Assembly: GCA_011055275.1 (NCBI GenBank)
Contig: DSEZ01000112.1
Coordinates: 1 to 7,753, forward strand
Reading direction: 5' to 3'
DNA from: Thermoprotei archaeon
GTDB taxonomy: Archaea > Thermoproteota > Thermoprotei_A > Marsarchaeales > UBA168
DNA: 7,753 bases
Below the pieces are notes generated by a model that worked only from the letters and a program-made list of their open reading frames with translations, made no database searches and had not been told where the DNA came from. Positions 1-7,753 of the stretch are shown here, in pieces. The position numbers and the translations under genes are program-made. Within the stretch, counting starts at the first letter, position 1. Each line of letters begins with the position of its first letter.

Positions 1-1
1 G

Positions 2-2415
2 GCCGAGAAGGTTCTGCAGTTCTCCAAGGGGATGAGAAAGGCTGACGACAAAGATCACTATGCCAACAAGAGGCTCAGGCTAGCCGGAGATCTTTTAGCT
101 CAGCTTTTTGCTGTCGCGTTTGCGGCTTTTGTGAAGGATTTCCAGTACCAGGTGTCTCGCTCCTTTAGCAGGATGAAGAAGGTTCCGAACCTTAATAGCC
201 TTGTAAGGGCAGACTTGATAACCCAGCGGTTCCAGCACGCGCTTGCGACGGGTAACTGGGTTGGTAATAAGACCGGCGTGAGTCAGCTTCTGGATAGGAC
301 TAACTACCTTTCTACGATATCCCATCTTCGTCGCGTTATTTCCCCCCTCTCGAGGAGCCAATCTCACTTCGAGGCCAGGGACCTGCACGGAACTCAATGG
401 GGTAGGATGTGCCCCAACGAATCTCCAGAGGGGCCAAACTGTGGGCTGGTAAAGAACTTGGCCATATCAGCCATAACGTCAGTTGAGAGGGACCCCATCC
501 CTGTGCTGCGGGCCATGGCCGACGAGGGCGTGGAGTTTCTGGATTATAGGGACAACTCCCTGTTAAAGAACGGAATAGCCGACAAGGAGGGAGCAAAGGT
601 GTTCGTCAACGGCGTATTCGTGGGATTCTGCAAGGATCCAATTGCCCTTGCGGCCGCTTTAAGGGAGAGGAAGAGAAAGGGAAGCTTACCGTTTGACATA
701 AGCGTGTCTTATGTGGTAACTGATTCTTTTTCTGAGGTTTACGCCTTTACCGATGGTGGTAGGATAATAAGGCCCCTGTTTGTTCTTGACAGGGACGGGA
801 AGCTGAAGCTGACGCAACAAGAAAGGGAAGAGCTGATGACCGGTAGGATGCCCTGGTCCGAGCTAGTGAGAAAGGGTGTGGTGGAGTATCTCAGCGCTGA
901 GGAAGAGGAGAACTCCATGATAGCGCTTTCGCTCGATCAGGCGCAGGCAAATCCCGGGAAGTACACTCACTGCGAGCTTGACTCGATAGCGCTATTGGGC
1001 GTTGTGGCCAGCCTTATCCCGTACTCAAACCATAACCAAAGCCCGAGAAACTCGTATCAGACCGCTATGGCAAAGCAGGCCATCGGCGTGTCCACCATCA
1101 ATTTCCAGAAGAGGCTTGATACGCGGTCCCACGTCCTTCACTATCCTCAGCTTCCACTCGTGACGACCAAAACCGAAGAGCTAGTAGGCTTTAATAAAAG
1201 GCCGACTGGACAGAACTTCGTGGTGGCGCTTCTTTCTTACGAAGGTTACAATATAGAGGACGCTGTCATACTGAACAAGGCGTCAGTAGAGAGAGGTCTC
1301 GCGCGCTCTTCAACGTTTAGGCTTTACGAGACCGAGGAGAGGAAATACCCAGGAGGCCAAGAAGACGAAATAGGAATTCCCGATGAGACGGTAAGGGGAT
1401 ACCATGGAGCATCTCAGTACACTAAGCTTGATCCCACCGACGGCATAGTGTTTCCGGACAGCGACGTGGAGGGTGGAGAGGTAATAATCGGGAAGACAAG
1501 CCCATCGAGGTTCGTCGAGGAGTTCAGGGAGCTTACTGGCGGAGAGGTAATAAAACACGACTCCTCCGTTTTGTTGAAACATGGGGAATCGGGAGTCGTC
1601 GATAGGGTTTACGTCACGTTGAACTTGGACGGAAGGAAGCTGGTAAGGGTCGTAGTGAGGGACTATAGGGTTCCTGAGCTTGGGGATAAGTTTGCGTCGA
1701 GACATGGCCAAAAGGGCGTTGTTGGCCTCCTCGTGCCGCAGGAGGATATGCCCTACACGGCGTCTGGTATAGTGCCTGACCTAATAATGAACCCGCACGC
1801 AATCCCGTCCAGGATGACCGTGGGGCACCTGATGGAGATGTTAGGCGGCAAAGTGGCCTCCCTAAGGGGATCGAGAGCCGATGGCACGCCATTTGAAGGT
1901 GAGACTCTAGAGCAGTTGGAGTCGCAGCTCAAGGCGTTGGGCTTCCTTCCAAGCGGCGAGGAGGTCATGTATGATGGGCGGACGGGCAAGATGCTTAGGG
2001 CTAAGGTCTACATAGGGTTGGCGTACTACCAGAGGTTGCATCACATGGTTGCCGACAAGATGCACGCAAGGGCCAGGGGACTGGTGCAGATTTTGACGCA
2101 TCAGCCAACGGAAGGTAGGGCTAGGGAGGGCGGCCTGAGGTTTGGGGAAATGGAGAGGGACGTGCTTGTGGCCCATGGAGCCTCTTCGCTGTTGCTGGAT
2201 AGGTTGCTTGAGTCCTCGGATAAGACCGACGTCACCATATGTGAGAACGACGGGGCAATGGCCTACTTTGATTACAAGAAGAACAGGTGGATATGCCCGA
2301 TTTGTGGCGAGAAGGTTAAACCAGTAACTGTGACCATGCCATATGCCTTCAAGCTTCTTGTTCAGGAGATGGTTTCCATGGGAATTGACATTAAGATTGA
2401 ACCGGGTGATCCAGT

Positions 2416-2419
<4 letters not shown>
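2..2419 (+). CDS. rpoB: DNA-directed RNA polymerase subunit B, C-terminal ~805 residues (5' end outside window)
   Basis: Second-largest RNA polymerase subunit, forming half of the active-centre cleft. The frame is open from base 2 with family-like sequence (DDKDHYANKRLRLAG), so the ATG at 32 is internal; roughly 320 N-terminal residues should be missing, judged from the ~1,126-residue Sulfolobus protein. Visible landmarks are NESPEGPNCGL (about 412-444), GYNIEDAVILNK (about 1244-1279) with the acidic pair E-D at 1256-1261, GDKFASRHGQKG (1682-1717) with the conserved hybrid-contacting lysines, and GRAREGGLRFGEMERD (about 2114-2161). The C-terminal zinc region has an intact second CPIC knuckle (2294-2305), but the first reads CEND (2240-2251), with Asp where the second Cys normally stands. 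No B''/B' split or intein is seen in the fragment. The stop overlaps the rpoA1 start as ATGA, implying translational coupling. Identification is secure. Confidence 0.97.
2405..2411 (+). promoter_or_regulatory. Shine-Dalgarno site for rpoA1
   Basis: GGTGATC lies 4 nt before the ATG at 2416 and matches the archaeal anti-SD at the 16S rRNA 3' end. It sits inside the last codons of rpoB, and the rpoA1 ATG overlaps the rpoB TGA. This fixes the rpoA1 start and suggests coupled translation of B and A'. Confidence 0.75.
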
Positions 2420-6322
<3,903 letters not shown>

Positions 6323-6325
6323 GAA

Positions 6326-6335
6326 GACTTAAATC
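6326..6335 (+). promoter_or_regulatory. Probable box A (TATA) element upstream of nusA leader
   Basis: GACTTAAATC matches the archaeal box A core (CTTAAA) and is preceded by purine-rich GAGAA, as BRE elements often are. It begins 4 nt after the rpoA2 stop. Its centre is about 25 nt before ATG 6356, so transcription would start close to that ATG. This gives nusA a possible promoter separate from rpoB-A1-A2. No start-site data are available. Confidence 0.5.
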
Positions 6336-6343
6336 CCAAGAAC

Positions 6344-6350
6344 GGTGATC
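6344..6350 (+). promoter_or_regulatory. Shine-Dalgarno site for short ORF 6356-6415
   Basis: GGTGATC, the same heptamer that precedes rpoA1, is 5 nt before ATG 6356. It would be present only in transcripts reading through from rpoA2, because a start directed by the box A at 6326 would fall at or after it. It is also part of a small dyad (TGAT-cAA-ATCA, 6346-6356). Confidence 0.5.
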
Positions 6351-6355
6351 AAATC

Positions 6356-6415
6356 ATGAAAACCGGAATAGCGAGCAAATCGCTTCCCGAGGGGCTTAGA
6401 CCCCTGTGCGTTTGA
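6356..6415 (+). CDS. Possible 19-residue leader peptide (uORF) before nusA
   Basis: A short ORF, ATG to TGA, encodes MKTGIASKSLPEGLRPLCV. It has a perfect SD (GGTGATC) at 5 nt and ends 11 nt before the nusA ATG at 6427. Codons 12-17 run through the AGGGG/CCCCT hairpin at 6390-6405, so a translating ribosome would melt it. There is no obvious run of one amino acid that would suggest classical attenuation. I do not recognise the peptide; it does not resemble the start of L30e, the gene often found here. It could be a regulatory uORF, a ribosome-delivery device for nusA, or a chance ORF. Confidence 0.35.
   Translation: MKTGIASKSLPEGLRPLCV
6390..6405 (+). other. Short GC-rich hairpin in the nusA leader
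   Basis: AGGGG (6390-6394) pairs with CCCCT (6401-6405) around a 6-nt loop (CTTAGA). There is no following T-tract, so it is not a typical terminator. It lies inside the short upstream ORF and 21 nt before the nusA start, a position suited to modulating translation or binding a protein. Confidence 0.4.
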
Positions 6416-6426
6416 AGGGTCGAAAG

Positions 6427-6858
6427 ATGGAATTAGAGAAGAAGGAGATAAAGCTAACACCTCAGGAGCTCAGGGCCATGTCATTGTTCTACTCCGCTAC
6501 GGGAAAAGCGGCGAAAGACTGTGTCATAGACGAGGAGAACAACCGCATAATATTCTTGGTAGATCCAGCCGACGTTCCTATGGCAATTGGTAAAGGAGGC
6601 GTAAACGCGAAGAGGGCTTCGGCGTTACTTGGCAAGAGCGTCGAGGTCGTGGAGTACTCTCCGTTCTTTGAAGGGCTTACGAGGAATGCCTTGGCCCCGG
6701 TACGCGTCTTATCGGTCAAGGAGGAAAACGGAAGAGCGGTGGTAAAGGTCAGGGACGAGGACAGAGGGCTTGCCATAGGGAGCGGCGGAAAGACGGCTGC
6801 CAAGTTGAAGCTTCTGTTAGGCAGGTACTTCGGCATTAAGGAAGTGGTTATAAGGTGA
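6427..6858 (+). CDS. nusA: Archaeal NusA-like protein with two KH domains (143 aa)
   Basis: Archaeal NusA homologue consisting essentially of two KH RNA-binding domains, lacking the S1 and N-terminal polymerase-binding domains of bacterial NusA. The first KH domain carries AIGKGG (53-58) after CVIDEENNRIIFLV; the second carries AIGSGG (116-121) before YFGIKEVVIR at the C-terminus. These are the GxxG loops that contact RNA. Bacterial NusA modulates elongation, pausing and termination; a corresponding archaeal role is inferred from homology and from its constant position behind the polymerase genes. The conserved family sequence begins at IKLTPQELRAMSLF, so ATG 6427 fits best; an in-frame GTG at 6406 would add seven unconserved residues (MRLKGRK). 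The SD before 6427 is weak (AAGGG-like, about 6416-6419). The upstream gap holds a promoter, a short ORF and a hairpin, which could control expression. Confidence 0.92.
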   Translation: MELEKKEIKLTPQELRAMSLFYSATGKAAKDCVIDEENNRIIFLVDPADVPMAIGKGGVNAKRASALLGKSVEVVEYSPFFEGLTRNALAPVRVLSVKEENGRAVVKVRDEDRGLAIGSGGKTAAKLKLLLGRYFGIKEVVIR

Positions 6859-6864
6859 GAAGCC

Positions 6865-6878
6865 CCTGACACCTGACA
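6865..6878 (+). repeat. Perfect tandem repeat CCTGACA x2 before the ssb promoter
   Basis: Two head-to-tail copies of the 7-mer CCTGACA fill the nusA-ssb gap and end 2 nt before the ssb box A. A regulator binding here would sit at the BRE edge and could block or help TFB/TBP. It may also be chance, since only two copies exist and both lie in a single gap. Confidence 0.35.
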
Positions 6879-6880
6879 AC

Positions 6881-6889
6881 GTTTAAATG
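6881..6889 (+). promoter_or_regulatory. Box A (TATA) promoter element of ssb
   Basis: GTTTAAATG is a strong archaeal box A. Its TTTAAA core is centred about 29 nt before ATG 6914, placing the transcription start within a few bases of the start codon. No SD-like sequence precedes that ATG, so a leaderless ssb mRNA is the expected product. Confidence 0.75.
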
Positions 6890-6913
6890 CGCTTGGGTCT
6901 CTTAAACTGAGAT

Positions 6914-7336
6914 ATGTCAGATAACGCGATGCCGGTTATGAGAATTAGGCCTGGGTTAAATCACGTTGATGTGCTTGTTCGGGTTATAGATGCCAGGGAA
7001 AAGAGGAGCGTTGTCACGTCTACCGGGACAAAAGACATGAGCGAGGCCACGGTTGGCGATGAAAGCGGAAGGGTAAGGCTTGTGTTGTGGGGAGATAAGG
7101 CTGGTTCGCTTAAGAAGGGACAGCCAGTTCTGATTAAGAACGCGTTCGTCACGGAATTCCATGGACAGCTTCAGCTAAACGCGGGAGAATACAGTGCCGT
7201 GCTTGAAGCCAATGATTCGGCGGTGCCTGACGAGAATTCCATCCCGAAAGTTGAGCCGAGACACTCTAAAAGCGAAGGATACCGCAGAGGTCCTCGCGGG
7301 AGCAGTTTCAGGCATTGGCATTCGCGCGGCTACTGA
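6914..7336 (+). CDS. ssb: Crenarchaeal-type single-stranded DNA-binding protein, single OB fold (140 aa)
   Basis: Binds single-stranded DNA during replication, repair and possibly transcription-linked events. It aligns by eye with the Sulfolobus SSB: one OB fold at about residues 12-96 (SEATVGDESGRVRLVLWG, 43-60; GQLQLNAG, 84-91), then a flexible C-terminal tail. Of the three DNA-stacking aromatics known in Sulfolobus (W56, W75, F79), W59 and F82 are kept and the middle one is F78. The tail after IP (110-111) is basic and RG-containing (EGYRRGPRG) rather than ending acidic as in Sulfolobus. ATG 6914 is chosen because box A lies about 29 nt upstream and the N-terminal length matches the family; Met6 and Met9 are alternatives. 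The mRNA is probably leaderless. An overlapping frame stays open to 7415 past this stop, so a tail frameshift cannot be excluded. Confidence 0.92.
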   Translation: MSDNAMPVMRIRPGLNHVDVLVRVIDAREKRSVVTSTGTKDMSEATVGDESGRVRLVLWGDKAGSLKKGQPVLIKNAFVTEFHGQLQLNAGEYSAVLEANDSAVPDENSIPKVEPRHSKSEGYRRGPRGSSFRHWHSRGY

Positions 7337-7423
7337 ATCGCTTGGCTTGCCACCGGATCAGGGCCCGTCCAGCGAGCAGCCTAGCACCCCTCACGCTGCT
7401 CAGGGTAATTACTAAACCAGGGC

Positions 7424-7433
7424 ATTTAAAAAA
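7424..7433 (+). promoter_or_regulatory. Possible box A element upstream of the structured right-end region
   Basis: ATTTAAAAAA lies in a gap after the ssb tail and before the GC-rich structured region. A start would be expected about 25 nt downstream, near 7450-7457. It could drive an independent RNA gene. If the downstream element is an inserted intron, it may instead be flanking A/T-rich target DNA. Confidence 0.35.
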
Positions 7434-7450
7434 GATGAAGGTGTTATCGG

Positions 7451-7460
7451 TTTTCGTTTT
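7451..7460 (+). terminator. T-rich tract, possible ssb terminator
   Basis: TTTTCGTTTT lies 115 nt after the ssb stop. Archaeal polymerase terminates on oligo-T tracts in the non-template strand, often without a hairpin, and no stem precedes this one. Its position just downstream of a box A-like element is odd, because it would fall at the predicted start site of the next transcript. Confidence 0.35.
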
Positions 7461-7471
7461 GTAAGGGAGTC

Positions 7472-7492
7472 AAGGGGAACGGAAGTCCCCTT
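7472..7492 (+). other. RNA hairpin, 7-bp stem
   Basis: AAGGGGA (7472-7478) pairs perfectly with TCCCCTT (7486-7492) around the 7-nt loop ACGGAAG. No T-tract follows, so it is not a terminator. It is the first stem of the structured region. Confidence 0.6.
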
Positions 7493-7547
7493 AAGGAAAC
7501 GAGAGCCCCCTCACGGAAGTTCCACGAACCTCTAACCGTAGAGAGGC

Positions 7548-7584
7548 CCTTGCCAGCGGCGCTCTCCCGGTGCGGGCGGCAAGG
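7548..7584 (+). other. RNA stem-loop, 7-bp CCUUGCC/GGCAAGG
   Basis: CCTTGCC (7548-7554) pairs perfectly with GGCAAGG (7578-7584). The 23-nt enclosed segment is GC-rich and contains a possible inner CCCG/CGGG stem (7566-7569 with 7573-7576). With the neighbouring hairpins at 7529-7546 and 7595-7618 it forms a run of adjacent stems. Confidence 0.6.
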
Positions 7585-7633
7585 CGAGCGTCCCCTGTGG
7601 TTGCCGGAAAAACCAGAGCCATCGGTTAGTGCA

Positions 7634-7734
7634 GTTCACGTCAGCTTAATGATGAAATGAGCAGGAAAGCTTTGACCTTCGGGGAGGAGATGAATTGCGG
7701 AAATCACATAAATAGCAAAGGAAAGAACGTGAAT
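7634..7734 (+). other. Nested long-range RNA helix with UUCG-capped inner stem
   Basis: GTTCACGT (7634-7641) pairs with ACGTGAAT (7727-7734), seven Watson-Crick pairs plus one G-U. Inside it CTTTG (7670-7674) pairs with CAAAG (7716-7720), and inside that CC-TTCG-GG (7676-7683) makes a UUCG-capped stem. The unpaired sides are purine-rich. Such nested pairing over 100 nt is more than expected of a plain spacer. Confidence 0.5.
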
Positions 7735-7753
7735 GTGGAAAGCCCTGCGGATA
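7657..7753 (+). CDS. Doubtful partial ORF running off the right edge
   Basis: ATG 7657 opens a frame that stays open to the window end (at least 32 residues, beginning MSRKALTFGEEMNCG). There is no SD at a normal distance; GGGGAGG at 7681-7687 is only 2 nt before an in-frame ATG at 7690. I recognise no protein. The stretch also forms nested RNA helices, so it is more likely noncoding. Confidence 0.12.
   Translation, partial: MSRKALTFGEEMNCGNHINSKGKNVNVESPAD

Larger units (their letters stand above)
7441..7753 (+). mobile_element. Candidate group II intron 5' portion (domain I) or other large structured RNA, truncated by window end
   Basis: Over 300 bases hold no convincing gene but fold well by eye: hairpins at 7472-7492, 7529-7546, 7548-7584 and 7595-7618, and a nested long-range helix at 7634-7734. 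Single-stranded stretches are rich in GGAA, GAAA and GAUGAAAUGAGC-like purine tracts, typical of group II intron domain I. The order of a stem followed by UAAGGAA, then GGAAGUUCCACGAACC, then GUCCCCUGUGG recalls bacterial-type introns, but this is from memory and unverified. GTGTT at 7441 could be the 5' end (consensus GUGYG). Domain V and a reverse transcriptase would lie beyond the window, so the call is unproven. An unrecognised independent ncRNA is the main alternative; RNase P and SRP signatures are missing. Confidence 0.38.

Noticed and set aside
2142..2327. 61-codon + strand frame inside rpoB
   Set aside because: Entirely within the conserved C-terminal region of RpoB in another frame; no initiation signal.
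6406..6426. GTG 6406 as the nusA start
   Set aside because: It would add seven unconserved residues, begins directly at the 3' end of the hairpin, and its only GAGGGG-like SD is 11 nt away and base-paired. ATG 6427 fits family length better.
7588..7627. SRP (7S) RNA, from the local string GCGUCCCCUGUGG followed by CCGGAAA
   Set aside because: The string resembles the archaeal Alu-domain start, but over 100 nt of structured sequence precede it and no helix 8 with a GNAR-loop motif follows.
7649..7655. Box C (ATGATGA) of a C/D guide RNA
   Set aside because: No CTGA box D or D' lies at the expected spacing; a lone box C is common by chance.
7418..7747. Long-range pairing CAGGGC (7418-7423) with GCCCTG (7742-7747)
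   Set aside because: The 5' partner lies before the box A and before the likely RNA start, and six bases over 320 nt is expected by chance.
7441..7753. RNase P RNA
   Set aside because: The CR-I GAGGAAAGUCC-type sequence, the ACAGAAA-type CR-IV and a CR-V match are not present; GGAAGUCC alone is too short to count.
7337..7753. tRNA, rRNA or CRISPR repeats in the right end
   Set aside because: No T-loop GTTCRA motif with cloverleaf, no 16S/23S start sequences, and no regularly spaced repeats.

Overview
The window is archaeal chromosome: the distal part of an RNA polymerase large-subunit operon plus its downstream flank. The domain is clear from the split largest subunit (A' and A'' as separate genes), the twin-KH NusA-like protein, a Sulfolobus-type single-OB-fold SSB, TTTAAA/CTTAAA box A promoter elements, and ribosome binding sites complementary to the archaeal 16S 3' end. 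Coding regions favour AGG/AGA for Arg and ATA for Ile, a bias common in thermophilic archaea. The split A subunit, with no B''/B' split inside the visible B fragment, and the Sulfolobus-like SSB point towards a Crenarchaeota-like or related TACK lineage. I cannot name a genus.

Layout, all on the + strand: 2-2419 rpoB (5' truncated by the window edge); 2416-5085 rpoA1 (A'), overlapping rpoB by 4 nt (ATGA); 5087-6322 rpoA2 (A''), TTG start behind a perfect SD; 6323-6426 a short gap with a box A, a 19-codon ORF with its own SD, and a small hairpin; 6427-6858 nusA-like gene; 6859-6913 a gap with a perfect 7-nt tandem repeat and a strong box A; 6914-7336 ssb; 7337-7440 spacer ending in an A/T-rich box A-like element; 7441-7753 GC-rich, highly structured DNA without a convincing gene. 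I tentatively read this last part as the 5' end of a group II intron or, failing that, another large structured RNA. It runs off the right edge.

B, A' and A'' together make the catalytic core of RNA polymerase: the Mg-binding NADFDGD loop and bridge helix lie in A', the trigger loop in A'', and the acidic pair and hybrid-binding lysines in B. The NusA-like protein probably acts on elongating polymerase or nascent RNA. The SSB binds single-stranded DNA and has its own promoter, from which a leaderless mRNA is expected.

The familiar crenarchaeal order continues rpoA2 - rpl30e - nusA - rps12 - rps7. Here rpl30e is absent from the gap, and ssb plus the structured region follow nusA. The most interesting parts are the structured right end, the short-ORF/hairpin leader before nusA, and an altered C-terminal zinc site in RpoB.
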